A DNA stretch of 24,816 nt from CAZLNO01 sp964561005 (lineage in GTDB: Bacteria; Pseudomonadota; Alphaproteobacteria; Kiloniellales; Rhodovibrionaceae). Below are positions 1 to 8,080 of this stretch, one piece after another. The number at the start of each line of letters is the position of its first letter. Position 1 is the stretch's first letter. The notes beneath the pieces were generated by a model. That model saw only the letters and a list, made by a program, of their open reading frames with translations, was not told the origin of the DNA and made no database searches. Both the position numbers and the translations under genes were made by a program. Where the stretch lies: the NCBI GenBank assembly GCA_964561005.1, contig CAZLNO010000059.1, positions 1 to 24,816 on the forward strand, given 5' to 3'.

Positions 1-82
1 CGACCGCGCCTTCGCCGCCCGCGCCGGCGCGCTCGGCAAGTCCAGCTACGGCGCCTATCTCGCCTCGCTGCTGGAATCGTGA
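1..82 (+). CDS. C-terminal end of an unrecognised protein (partial)
   Basis: An open frame enters from the left edge at base 2 and stops at TGA 80-82, giving 26 residues that end GAYLASLLES. Codons are G/C-rich at the third position like the neighbouring genes, and the frame runs up to the 3' end of the convergent CYTH-CHAD gene 46 bases away, which is normal for a real gene end. The fragment is too short to assign a family and I do not recognise it. Confidence 0.55.
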   Translation, partial: DRAFAARAGALGKSSYGAYLASLLES

Positions 83-89
83 CGCGCCC

Positions 90-110
90 GCCCGCCGGTG
101 GATGGCGGGC
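90..110. repeat. GC-rich hairpin between convergent genes
   Basis: A perfect 7-bp inverted repeat (90-96 GCCCGCC, 104-110 GGCGGGC) with a 7-base loop lies between the stop of the partial + strand gene and the stop of the minus-strand CYTH-CHAD gene. Its place between two converging 3' ends suggests a transcript-end structure. There is no T-run on either side, so it does not qualify as a classical intrinsic terminator. Confidence 0.35.
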
Positions 111-128
111 CAGCAAGATGACCACGGC

Positions 129-1754
129 CTAGCGCCAGAACGCCTTGGCTTTGACGAACTTCTTCCAGGTTCCGTCGAACGCCGCCAGGTCGCGGTCCAT
201 GCGGCAGGCCTGCCAACCCAGGACGATGCCGGTGGCCCCGGCCGCCACCGCCTCGCCGGCCTCGGTGCGCAGGCGGCGGTCGAGCTGGTCGAGCAGGCGC
301 TGCCCCGTCGCCGCGTCGTTCAGCGCGCCCAGGCGGTCCTGGATCGCCTCCAGGCGCGCCAGGTACGCCTTCGCCGTTTTTTTCGCAAACGCGCCGGCGA
401 AGAACTCGGCAGCGTAGCGTAGTTTCTTGCCACGGATGCGCAGTTCGTGAAGCTTCGCCTCGCTCAGCTCCGCGTGCTTGCGGCCCAGTTTCTTCAGCTT
501 TTTCGCCCGTTTCTCCAGAACCTCCCGCCCGAAGTCGGCCACGGGCCGGCCGCCCGGGTCCGCTTCGCCCGGTTCCGGCGAGCGCTGCCAGCCGCCCTCT
601 TCCAACCAGAGCTGCAGGCGCAGCAGCAGGTCGGTGTAGCGGTCGGCCAGCACGGTCTCCCGCGCCGTCGCGTAGGCCTCCTCGCGCAGCGCCCGCGCCG
701 CCGTCTCCAGCGCGTCCAGGCTGTCCTCCGACGGCAGCCGCCGGCGCAGCGGCGCCAGCGTCTCCAGCAAAAAAACATCCCAGTCGCGCGCCGGCCCCAG
801 GCGGTTCTGCAGCCACTTCAGCTCGCCGCGCAGGGTCTCGTAGGGCTCGGCGGCGAACAGCGGCTTGAACGCGGTGACCAGGGCGCGCAGCCGCCGGATG
901 GCGACCCGCATCTGGTGCACGCCCTCCGGGTCGGTGCCGTCCAGCACCGGCTGCTCGTTCGCGCGCATCTGCCGCAGGCAAACGCGGGCCAGCAGCTCGA
1001 ACGCCGCCGCCGCCGACATTTCCGGGGCCATCCTGGGCTTTTTCGCCTTTTGCGGCGCCGGCCGCGCGCCGGTGTAAAGGTGATAGCCCCGCTCGGCCTT
1101 GCTCTCTTGCTCCAGGCGGAAGGGAGTGCGCCGGTGCAGCAACATGGCCAGCTCGTAGAGCCGTCCGGGCCGGCCGCGCTTCAGCTCCAGTTCGGCCTCG
1201 CAGAGGTCCCGCACCGCCTCGCCCGAGACGATGCGGCCGCGGTCCAGCGCCAGCTCCACCTCGGCGTCCGCCAGCGCCAGCGGTAGGATCTGGCGCTCGA
1301 ACTCGGTGACGAACACGGGCTCCAGTTCCTGCGCGACGTTCTCGCGGGCGAAGAAGGCCTGCAGCTCGTCGTCCGCGATCAGCGACAGGTCGGGCGTCGT
1401 CGCGCCGTCCAGCGGCGCCTCGTACTCGCGCAGGTGCTGCAGCCCGTCACGGCCTGCGGCGTCACCCCCTTGCCCCGCGCCGTCGTCCGGGTTCTTCGGG
1501 AGGGTCAAGGGCGCCTTCAGGGTCTGCACGTAGGCATCGCCGTCGTGGCGCACGCGCAGCGCCATGCCGTGGCGCTGAAGGACCAGCGAGGGGGTGTCGT
1601 AATAGGTGCTGGCGAGCTGCCGCCGGCGCGGCCGGTCGGTCTTCAGGCTGCGCACCAGGGCCGTGCGCGGCAGCCGCGCCAGCGCCTCGGGCGTCAGCGC
1701 CAGCTTGAGCTCGATTTCCTCGGGCGTGGCACCGGCGCGTATCATCTCCCCCAT
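129..1754 (-). CDS. CYTH and CHAD domain-containing protein (probable inorganic triphosphatase-like)
   Basis: 541 residues. The N-terminal CYTH (triphosphate tunnel) domain covers about residues 10-215. It has the family ExExK signature (E13, E15, K17), the STYYDT segment at 49-54, basic tunnel residues around R66-R69 and a late acidic/basic strand at 186-194. The CHAD domain, about 245-530, has the first conserved motif HQMRVAIRRLR (280-290) and a second HELRIRGKKLRY starting at H436. CYTH enzymes hydrolyse triphosphates, and E. coli YgiF with this same architecture cleaves inorganic tripolyphosphate. CHAD is a helical, positively charged module that binds polyphosphate. The gene is last in the minus-strand unit, 27 bases after the short-chain dehydrogenase. 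Start choice is uncertain: ATG 1754 gives the full CYTH domain, while a second ATG three codons on would also do so. Substrate is inferred from the family only. Confidence 0.88.
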   Translation of the reverse strand: MGEMIRAGATPEEIELKLALTPEALARLPRTALVRSLKTDRPRRRQLASTYYDTPSLVLQRHGMALRVRHDGDAYVQTLKAPLTLPKNPDDGAGQGGDAAGRDGLQHLREYEAPLDGATTPDLSLIADDELQAFFARENVAQELEPVFVTEFERQILPLALADAEVELALDRGRIVSGEAVRDLCEAELELKRGRPGRLYELAMLLHRRTPFRLEQESKAERGYHLYTGARPAPQKAKKPRMAPEMSAAAAFELLARVCLRQMRANEQPVLDGTDPEGVHQMRVAIRRLRALVTAFKPLFAAEPYETLRGELKWLQNRLGPARDWDVFLLETLAPLRRRLPSEDSLDALETAARALREEAYATARETVLADRYTDLLLRLQLWLEEGGWQRSPEPGEADPGGRPVADFGREVLEKRAKKLKKLGRKHAELSEAKLHELRIRGKKLRYAAEFFAGAFAKKTAKAYLARLEAIQDRLGALNDAATGQRLLDQLDRRLRTEAGEAVAAGATGIVLGWQACRMDRDLAAFDGTWKKFVKAKAFWR

Positions 1755-1781
1755 CCGAACATTGTGGCCTATCCTTCGCCC

Positions 1782-2561
1782 CTAGAGCGTGCCCGGATAG
1801 GCGCCGCCGTCGAGCAGCAGGTTCTGCCCGGTGATATAGCCCGCCCGCGCGCTGCACAAGTAAGCGCAGGCCTCGCCGAACTCCGCCGGGTCGCCGAAGC
1901 GCTTGGCGGGATTGCCCAGGCGCCGCGCCTCCCGCACCTCGGCTTCCGGCTTGCCCTGCTTCTCGGCGGCGTTGCGGATGTTGGCGTGCAGGCGGTCGGT
2001 GTCGAAGGGACCCGGCAGCAGGTTGTTGATGGTCACGTTGTGCTCGACCGTCTGCCGCGCGATCCCGGCGACGAAGCCGGTGAGGCCCGCCCGCGCGCCG
2101 TTGGACAGACCGAGCGCGGCGATCGGCGCCTTCACCGCGCTGGAGGTGATGTTGACGATGCGGCCGAAGCGCCGGGCGATCATGCCGTCCACCGTCGCCT
2201 TGATGAGGGCGATCGGCGCGTACATGTTCGCGTCCACCGCCGCGATCCAGTCCTCGCGACCCCACTCGCGAAAGTCGCCGGGCGGCGGCCCGCCGGCGTT
2301 GTTCACCAGGATGTCCGGGTCCGGACAGGCGTCCAGCGCCGCCGCGCGGCCGGCCTCCGTGGTGATGTCGGCGGCCACGGGCACGGCCTCGCTGCCGGTG
2401 GCGTCGCGGATGTCGCGCGCGGCGGCCTCGATGTCCGCCTGGGTGCGGGCGACGATGACGACCTTCACGCCCTCGCGCGCCAGGGACAGCGCGCAGGCCC
2501 GCCCCAGGCCCCGGCTGGCCGCGCAGACCAGCGCCGTCTTACCGGCAATTCCCAGATCCAT
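1782..2561 (-). CDS. atypical SDR-family oxidoreductase lacking the catalytic Tyr/Lys
   Basis: 259 residues with a Rossmann fold of 3-oxoacyl-ACP-reductase type. The dinucleotide loop is AASRGLGRA (15-23) instead of TGxxxGIG. NNAG is at 87-90, the catalytic-type Ser at 140-141 and the C-terminal LLLDGG is present. Where active enzymes have YxxxK, this protein reads SNGAR (153-157), so Tyr is replaced by Ser and Lys by Arg. A known subgroup of beta-ketoacyl reductase-like SDRs departs from the motif in the same way, so the product may be an enzyme with altered chemistry or a non-catalytic binding protein. The start at 2561 is preferred over upstream codons because GGGGAGG lies 6-7 bases before it. 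The start lies inside the 3' end of hdaA (23-bp overlap), so translation is probably coupled. Substrate unknown. Confidence 0.88.
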   Translation of the reverse strand: MDLGIAGKTALVCAASRGLGRACALSLAREGVKVVIVARTQADIEAAARDIRDATGSEAVPVAADITTEAGRAAALDACPDPDILVNNAGGPPPGDFREWGREDWIAAVDANMYAPIALIKATVDGMIARRFGRIVNITSSAVKAPIAALGLSNGARAGLTGFVAGIARQTVEHNVTINNLLPGPFDTDRLHANIRNAAEKQGKPEAEVREARRLGNPAKRFGDPAEFGEACAYLCSARAGYITGQNLLLDGGAYPGTL

Positions 2562-3300
2562 CGCTTGCCTCCCCTGCTCTGTTGTCGATGTCCGTCGATT
2601 CCGGGCCGCCACCTTCCGCGTTCAGGACGGCGCGCACCAAGGGAATGGTGATGGCGCGCCGCCGCGCCAGCGCGGCCCGATCCACCGCCGCCACCAGGCG
2701 CCGCGCGCCCTCGAAGGAGCGCTCCATGCGCGCGATCGCGAAGCGGATGACTTGCGGCGCCACCTGGATCTGGCGGTCGGCGAACAGCTTGACCAGCACG
2801 GCGGCGAGAAGCTGGTCGTCCGGCGGGCCCAGGCTCGCCGCCGGCGCCGCCGCCAGGCGCGAGCGCAGGTCCGCCAGCCGCAGCGGCCACTGCGGCGGCG
2901 GCGTGCGGCCCGTCAGCATCAGGTGGCCGCCGGTCTCCACCAGGATGTTGTAGAGGTGCAGCAACCGCTGCTCGACCTCCGGCACCCGCGCCAGCGCGGC
3001 CTCGGCGTCGTCCACCACCGCCGCCCGCGCGCCCGACAGCAGCGCCGGCGGCTCGGCCTCCGCCAGGGAGTTGCCGTCCAGCGCGACGGCGCCGCTGACG
3101 TGGCGCCAGACGCTGGCCAGGTGCGTCTTGCCGCTGCCCGCCGGCCCGTGGATCAGCAGCACCGGCTTCGGCCAGGCCGGCCAGCGGTCGATCCAGGCGA
3201 CGGCCAACTCGTTCGCCGGCGCCACCAGGAAGTCGTCCCGACCCAGCGCCGGCCGGTGCGGCAGCTCCAGGACCATCTGGCGGCCGGACGCGGCGGTCAT
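2539..3300 (-). CDS. hdaA: HdaA/Hda-family regulator of replication initiator DnaA
   Basis: 253 residues, a DnaA-like AAA+ ATPase without the DnaA N-terminal and DNA-binding domains. The N-terminus carries the short hydrophobic QMVLEL segment, which in this family is the clamp-binding element. Next comes the FLVAPAN region, Walker A GPAGSGKT (52-59), an AVVDDAE Walker B-like segment, and sensor/lid helices ending in a typical Hda C-terminal arginine-rich helix. Together with the DNA sliding clamp, Hda proteins stimulate ATP hydrolysis by DnaA and so limit re-initiation. The start ATG overlaps the stop of the AI-2E transporter gene (ATGA, 3297-3300). The position downstream of the DUF2066 / CDP-alcohol transferase / AI-2E cluster is a familiar alphaproteobacterial arrangement and supports the call. 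Confidence 0.9.
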   Translation of the reverse strand: MTAASGRQMVLELPHRPALGRDDFLVAPANELAVAWIDRWPAWPKPVLLIHGPAGSGKTHLASVWRHVSGAVALDGNSLAEAEPPALLSGARAAVVDDAEAALARVPEVEQRLLHLYNILVETGGHLMLTGRTPPPQWPLRLADLRSRLAAAPAASLGPPDDQLLAAVLVKLFADRQIQVAPQVIRFAIARMERSFEGARRLVAAVDRAALARRRAITIPLVRAVLNAEGGGPESTDIDNRAGEASDGSGNCR

Positions 3301-4391
3301 GCGCCCGACCCGTTCCCGTCCGCCGCCGGCGCGCCGGCGGCGGGCTCCCGCAGCACCTTCTCGCGGTACTGGGCGACGGCGAAGCGCACGCCGACGCCGA
3401 TGACCGCCGCCACCGGGACGGCGAGCAGCACGCCGACGAAGCCGAACAGCAGCCCGCCGGCCAGCAGCGCGAAGATCACCCACACCGGGTGCAGGCGCAC
3501 GCGCTCGCCCACCAGAATGGGTTGCAGGATGTTGCCCTCGATGAACTGCCCCACGAAGAAGATCGCGGCCACCACGCCGACCAAGAGGTAACTGTCGAAC
3601 TGCAAGAGCGCCATGCCGACCGAGGCGAGCAGGCCGAGCGTCGCGCCCAGGAAAGGCACGAAGGAAATCAGCCCCGCCCCCAGGCCGATCACCAGGCCGA
3701 AGTTCAGGCCCACCAGGCTCAGCCCGATGGCGTAGAAGGCGCCCAGCGTCAGGCAGACCGTGCCCACGCCGCGCACGAAGCCGGAGAGCGTGCGGTCGAC
3801 CTCGCGAAGCTGGGTGCGGATAGTGTCGGCATAAGCCGGCGGCAGCAGGCGGTCGCCCGCGGCCAGCAGGCGGTCCCAGTCGCGCAGGAGGTAGAACGCC
3901 ACGATCGGCGTGATCAGCAACAGCGACAGGATGTTGAACAGCGCCAGTCCGCCCGACAGCACGTCGCGCGCAACCCCCGTGGCCCAGCGGATCACGCGCT
4001 CTTGACTGCCCATCACGGCCTCGCGCACCCGGTCCATGACCTGCGGGTCGACCTGGGTCTGCAGGTAGGCGGCCAGTTCGTTCAGCCGACTGCGCAGGAT
4101 CTCGAACCAGTTCGGGAGCTGGCCGGCCAGATTGATGATCTCGCTGATCACCAGGGGCAGGAGCAAGGCCAAGGCCAGGGCGACGATCACGATGAACAGC
4201 AGCGTCACGATGGCGGTGGCCAGCGCGCGCGAGAGGCCCAGCCGCTCCAGGCGGTCGCACACCGGGTCCAGGAAATAGGCGATCGCCATGCCGATGACGA
4301 AGGGCGCCAGGATGGCGTTGAACACCCAGATCAGCAGCAGGAACGCCGCCAGCCCCGCCGACCACCAGAGGAGTTGGTGCGTGGGCTTCAT
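3297..4391 (-). CDS. AI-2E family transporter (PerM-like integral membrane protein)
   Basis: 364 residues with several strongly hydrophobic segments: two near the N-terminus (about 10-60), a central amphipathic soluble region (about 80-200), and a C-terminal cluster of membrane helices. The cluster includes the family-typical LGAGLISFVPFLGATLG stretch and a late QFIEGNILQPILVG segment. Families of this fold include E. coli PerM, TqsA (autoinducer-2 export) and Na+/H+ antiporter-like members, so the substrate cannot be inferred. The start ATG at 4391 overlaps the stop of the CDP-alcohol transferase (ATGA), and the stop overlaps the hdaA start in the same way. Longer readings of this frame upstream run through another real gene and are not used. 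Confidence 0.9.
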   Translation of the reverse strand: MKPTHQLLWWSAGLAAFLLLIWVFNAILAPFVIGMAIAYFLDPVCDRLERLGLSRALATAIVTLLFIVIVALALALLLPLVISEIINLAGQLPNWFEILRSRLNELAAYLQTQVDPQVMDRVREAVMGSQERVIRWATGVARDVLSGGLALFNILSLLLITPIVAFYLLRDWDRLLAAGDRLLPPAYADTIRTQLREVDRTLSGFVRGVGTVCLTLGAFYAIGLSLVGLNFGLVIGLGAGLISFVPFLGATLGLLASVGMALLQFDSYLLVGVVAAIFFVGQFIEGNILQPILVGERVRLHPVWVIFALLAGGLLFGFVGVLLAVPVAAVIGVGVRFAVAQYREKVLREPAAGAPAADGNGSGA

Positions 4392-4954
4392 TCGCGGTGC
4401 TCCAGCGCGAAGATGCGCTTGCCCCAGGTCCAGACATAGGCGGCGCCCGAGGCGAAGGTCAGCGCGGCGGTGACGTAGATGGCGACGCGGGTCAGCCCCG
4501 GCGCGCCGATGCCCAGGCCGAGCTCCGCCAGGATCAGGCCCACGGTGACGATCTGCGCGGCCGTGTTCGCCTTGCTGACGATCAGCGGCTCCATGCGCAG
4601 GGCCTGGGTCAGCGTGTGGTAGAGCAGCGCGCCGCCGACGATCAGGATGTCCCGGAACACGATCAGGAAGACCAGCCACATCGGCACGAAGGCCATCACG
4701 CCGAGGGTCACGTAGACCGCCACCAGCAGCGCCTTGTCGGCCAGCGGGTCCAGGAAGGCGCCGATCCGGGACTCCGCATCGAAGCGCTTGGCCAGGAAGC
4801 CGTCCACGGCATCCGAGACCCCGGCCGCCACGAACAGCCAGAAGGCGACGTCGAAACGCGATTCCAGAAGCAGATAGACGGTGACCGGCACGGCCAGCAG
4901 CCGCGCCAACGTGATCGCCGTCGGCAGCCAGTATCGCGGCGGGATCGGATTCAA
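4388..4954 (-). CDS. CDP-alcohol phosphatidyltransferase family protein
   Basis: 188 residues, multi-pass membrane protein. The CDP-alcohol transferase signature DGxxAR(x8)Gx3Dx3D is present at 51-73 as DGFLAK, G66, D69 and D73, with the usual Arg replaced by Lys. An upstream Asp (D48) is the further conserved acid. Such enzymes transfer a phosphatidyl group from CDP-diacylglycerol to an alcohol; PgsA makes phosphatidylglycerol phosphate. The exact acceptor is not determined here, and this type may be a second PgsA-like enzyme of unknown acceptor. No ATG or GTG fits the start of homology. TTG at 4954 overlaps the DUF2066 stop (TTGA) and has AGGAG about 11 bases upstream, so TTG is chosen, with likely translational coupling. 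Confidence 0.85.
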   Translation of the reverse strand: MNPIPPRYWLPTAITLARLLAVPVTVYLLLESRFDVAFWLFVAAGVSDAVDGFLAKRFDAESRIGAFLDPLADKALLVAVYVTLGVMAFVPMWLVFLIVFRDILIVGGALLYHTLTQALRMEPLIVSKANTAAQIVTVGLILAELGLGIGAPGLTRVAIYVTAALTFASGAAYVWTWGKRIFALEHRE

Positions 4955-6186
4955 GGCTCGGCACTCTCCTCCGCGGCGGGCGCGGCATCCTGCGCGGCGC
5001 CGGGATCGTCGAGCGGCCGGATGTCGATGCCTGTATCGTCCGAGCCCGCGCCGTCGTCCTCCGCGGCGCCCGCCGCGCTTCCAGCCGGCCCCAGCAGCCA
5101 GCGTCCGTCCTCGCCCTTTCGCAGGACCAGGTCGTTCTGCGCCAGGGTACGGCGAAGCTGCTGGGTGGCGCCGAAGAAGGTCAGGTCGAGCTCCGCCTGC
5201 TGGCGCGACAGCGACCGCAGCGCGCTGCGCCGAATGACCGGCAGGCCGGCCAGGCGCGCGCGCACGTCGGCCCACTGCTCCAGCCCGGCAATGGGCACGC
5301 TCACGCGCAGGCTCTGCTCGGTGTCGAAGCGCAGCAGGTTGGCGCGCTTCCAGGCGTCCTCCACGGCCTGCGCCACCGTCTTCACCCCGCGCCGGAAGAA
5401 CGCCTCGGCATCCTCAGCGGGCCGCTGGCGCAGGTTCTGGACCCAGGTCTGCTCGCCTTCGGCCGCGCCGGTCCGGCGGGAGATCATCTGCATGCGCGCC
5501 TCGCCGGCCCGCGGATCGCCGACCAGATCGGCACGGGTGATCAGGGCGTCGTCCGCGCCGTGCCGCTCCGCGATGGCGCGCAGCGGTTCGGTGCGGCGAT
5601 CGATCGCCTGTTCCGCCCCGATGGCCCGGATGTCGCCCAGGTCGCCCAGCGGCACGACGAAGGGCACAAGCCCCGGCTCGGCCTCCCAGCTCGCCCAGGC
5701 CTCGCGCCATGGATTGGGATCGCTCCAGAGCACGGCGTCGCGCTTCGAGCCGAACAGGGGCAGGACGACGACGGGCTTGCTCCGGGTCTCGGCGAAGGGA
5801 ACCTGGCGGTCGCGCAGGAAACCGCGCACCGCTTCCGGCTCGAAACGGAAGGTCAGCTTGGCCAGGTAGCGCACGGCCGAGGTCTGCTCGTCGCTGACCT
5901 CGAAATCGCGCACCAGGTTGGCCAAGCGGCTGTCGTCCGGCGTGGGCACCCGATTGCCCAGGCCGGAGGGGACGAGTCGCGCGACCAGCCGCTCGAACGC
6001 CTGGCGGTGGCCTTCCGCCAATGCTTGCTCACGCGCCTCGGCGGCCGATTCGGCGGTGACGTCGACCGGCACCTCGGCGACGGTGTAGAGATCCGCCGCC
6101 GCCCTGGCCGGGGGCGCGGTCGCCAGCGCACCCAGCAGCAGCGCGACGACGCCCAGGAAAGCGGGCAAACGCTTCGTCCACGTCAT
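4951..6186 (-). CDS. DUF2066 domain-containing exported protein
   Basis: 411 residues starting with a clear signal peptide: basic MTWTKR, a hydrophobic core, then cleavage near ATAPPARAA at about residue 30. The mature part begins DLYTVAEVPVDVTAESAAEAREQAL, the recognisable start of DUF2066, and is predicted periplasmic. The C-terminal 40 or so residues are low-complexity, rich in Asp, Glu and Ala, and probably disordered. Function is unknown. The gene leads the six-gene minus-strand unit and is divergent from purM across a 124-base gap. The start at 6186 is chosen because it places the signal peptide at the N-terminus. The ribosome site in front of it is weak, and an in-frame upstream ATG would bury the signal peptide. 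Confidence 0.82.
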   Translation of the reverse strand: MTWTKRLPAFLGVVALLLGALATAPPARAAADLYTVAEVPVDVTAESAAEAREQALAEGHRQAFERLVARLVPSGLGNRVPTPDDSRLANLVRDFEVSDEQTSAVRYLAKLTFRFEPEAVRGFLRDRQVPFAETRSKPVVVLPLFGSKRDAVLWSDPNPWREAWASWEAEPGLVPFVVPLGDLGDIRAIGAEQAIDRRTEPLRAIAERHGADDALITRADLVGDPRAGEARMQMISRRTGAAEGEQTWVQNLRQRPAEDAEAFFRRGVKTVAQAVEDAWKRANLLRFDTEQSLRVSVPIAGLEQWADVRARLAGLPVIRRSALRSLSRQQAELDLTFFGATQQLRRTLAQNDLVLRKGEDGRWLLGPAGSAAGAAEDDGAGSDDTGIDIRPLDDPGAAQDAAPAAEESAEP

Positions 6187-6213
6187 TGCAAAGCCATCCG
6201 GAAACGGTATTGT
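6186..6213 (+). promoter_or_regulatory. candidate purM promoter
   Basis: In the gap between the divergent DUF2066 and purM genes, TTGCAA (6186-6191) and TATTGT (6208-6213) are separated by 16 bases, each matching four of six sigma-70 consensus positions. This would give a leader of about 90 bases before purM. The match is modest, and the -35 box would touch the first codon of the divergent gene. Confidence 0.28.
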
Positions 6214-6310
6214 CGCAGCCACGCGGGCCGGCGCCATGGTCGCCGCTTTCGCCGCGCGGCACAAGGCCATGAGCCGCCGCCCTCCGCCCCTGGGCCGAAG
6301 GAGATGCACG

Positions 6311-7375
6311 ATGAGCGGCCGCACGTACAAGGCCGCCGGCGTGGACATCGACGCCGGCAACGCCCTGGTCGACGCGATCAAGCCGCTGGCGAAGGCCACC
6401 GCGCGGCCCGGCGCGGCGGCCGGACTCGGCGGCTTCGGCGCGCTGTTCGACCTGCGCGCCGCCGGCTACCACGACCCCATCCTGGTCGCCACCACCGACG
6501 GCGTCGGCACCAAGCTGAAGCTGGCCATCGAGACGGGGCGGCATGACACCGTGGGTGTCGACCTCGTGGCGATGTGCGTCAACGACCTCGTCGTGCAGGG
6601 CGCCGAGCCGCTGTTCTTCCTGGACTACTTCGCGACCGGGCGGCTGGAGGTGGACGTCGGCCGGGAGATCGTGGCGGGAATCGCGCGGGGCTGCCAGGAA
6701 GCCGGCTGCGCCCTGGTGGGGGGCGAGACGGCGGAGATGCCCGGCATGTACGTGGCGGGCGACTACGATCTGGCCGGCTTTGCCGTGGGCGCGATGGAGC
6801 GCGGCGCCGGCCTGGACGGCGGCACGGTGGCCGAGGGCGACGTCGTGCTGGGTCTGGCCTCGAACGGCCTCCACTCGAACGGCTTCTCGCTGGTGCGCAA
6901 GGTGGCGCGGGATCTGGGCCTGACCTGGGACGCGCCGGCACCCTTCGCGCCGGAAGACACTCTCGGCCCCGCCCTGCTGGCGCCGACGCGCATCTACGTG
7001 CGGCCTTGCCTGGCGGCGATTCGCGCCGGCGGCGTCAAGGCGCTGGCCCACGTCACCGGGGGCGGGCTGCCGGAGAACCTGCCGCGCGTGCTGCCCGAGG
7101 GGCTGGGCGCGGCGCTCGACGCCACGGCCTGGCCGCTGCCGGCGGTGTTCCAGTGGCTGCGGCGCGAGGGCGGCGTGCCCCCGGTGGAGCTGCTGCGCAC
7201 GTTCAACTGCGGCATCGGCATGGCCGCCGTCGTCGCGCCCGAACGGGCCGAGGCGCTCGCCGGACTGTTGCGGGCGGCCGGCGAGACGGTCCATGTGGTG
7301 GGGCACATCGTGCCCGCGCGGGCGGAGGGCCCGCGCGTCACCGTCAGCGACCTGGAGGCGGCATGGCCCGCGTGA
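6311..7375 (+). CDS. purM: phosphoribosylformylglycinamidine cyclo-ligase (AIR synthetase)
   Basis: 354 residues, full length for PurM. The enzyme closes FGAM to AIR with ATP, the fifth step of purine synthesis, in the cytoplasm. Diagnostic segments are GLGGFGALFDL, the nucleotide-binding TTDGVGTKLK (61-70), GVDLVAMCVNDL, the GGETAEMPGMY segment, and the C-terminal THVTGGGLPENLPR-type motif. The start at 6311 is supported by GAAGGAG shortly upstream and by alignment to the usual N-terminus (TYKAAGVDI). In-frame ATGs further upstream add residues foreign to the family. purN begins inside the last codons (13-bp overlap), so the two are co-transcribed and probably translationally coupled. Confidence 0.96.
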   Translation: MSGRTYKAAGVDIDAGNALVDAIKPLAKATARPGAAAGLGGFGALFDLRAAGYHDPILVATTDGVGTKLKLAIETGRHDTVGVDLVAMCVNDLVVQGAEPLFFLDYFATGRLEVDVGREIVAGIARGCQEAGCALVGGETAEMPGMYVAGDYDLAGFAVGAMERGAGLDGGTVAEGDVVLGLASNGLHSNGFSLVRKVARDLGLTWDAPAPFAPEDTLGPALLAPTRIYVRPCLAAIRAGGVKALAHVTGGGLPENLPRVLPEGLGAALDATAWPLPAVFQWLRREGGVPPVELLRTFNCGIGMAAVVAPERAEALAGLLRAAGETVHVVGHIVPARAEGPRVTVSDLEAAWPA

Positions 7376-8013
7376 AGGTCGGCGTGCTGATCTCCGGGCG
7401 GGGCAGCAACCTGCGCGCCCTGCTGGACGCCGCGGCCGACCCGGACTATCCGGCGGAGGTCGTGCAGGTCATCAGCAACCGGCCCGAGGCGCCCGGCCTG
7501 GCGCACGCGGAGGCCGCCGGCGTCGCGACCGAGGTGCTCGACCACACCGCCTTCGCCGGCCGACCGGGCTTCGAGGCGGCGCTGACCGCCACGCTGCGCG
7601 CCGGCGGGGTGGAACTGGTCTGCCTGGCGGGCTTCATGCGCGTGCTGACGGTCGACTTCGTCCAGGCCTGGCGCGACCGCCTGATCAACATCCATCCCTC
7701 GCTGCTGCCAGCCTTTCCGGGGCTGAACACCCACGCCGCCGCCCTGGCGGCCGGCGTGAAGATCGCCGGCTGCACCGTCCATTTCGTGCGCGAGGCGGTG
7801 GACGACGGCCCCATCATCGGCCAGGCCGCCGTGCCGGTGATGCCGGACGACGGCCCCGACAGCCTGGCGGCACGGGTGCTGACGGCCGAGCACCGGCTCT
7901 ATCCGCACTGCCTGGCGCTGGTCGCCAGCGGGCGCGCCCGGGTCGTGGGCAAGCAGGTCTCGGTGGACGGCGCTTCCGCGCCACCACCGCCGCTGTTCAA
8001 CCCGCCGCTTTGA
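7363..8013 (+). CDS. purN: phosphoribosylglycinamide formyltransferase
   Basis: 216 residues. PurN transfers a formyl group from 10-formyl-tetrahydrofolate to GAR, the third step of purine synthesis. The phosphate-binding loop SGRGSNLRAL is at 11-20. The catalytic triad is visible as N109 and H111 in NIHPSLLP and as D147 in the DDGP segment. TVHFV before it is also typical. The start ATG lies in the final codons of purM. The C-terminus extends a little past the usual end with a Pro-rich tail (APPPPLFNPPL). The gene is followed after 67 bases by the small oxidase subunit gene on the same strand. Confidence 0.96.
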   Translation: MARVKVGVLISGRGSNLRALLDAAADPDYPAEVVQVISNRPEAPGLAHAEAAGVATEVLDHTAFAGRPGFEAALTATLRAGGVELVCLAGFMRVLTVDFVQAWRDRLINIHPSLLPAFPGLNTHAAALAAGVKIAGCTVHFVREAVDDGPIIGQAAVPVMPDDGPDSLAARVLTAEHRLYPHCLALVASGRARVVGKQVSVDGASAPPPPLFNPPL

Positions 8014-8080
8014 ACCTTCCCGGCTTGCGAATGCGGCGCGGTTCGGGGTAAGACGCTGCCCGATCGAGGGCGAGAACGTC

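Noticed and set aside
1903..3591. Plus-strand open frame of 562 codons opposite the SDR, hdaA and the AI-2E transporter gene
   Set aside because: It spans three well-supported genes on the other strand and contains no recognisable domain.
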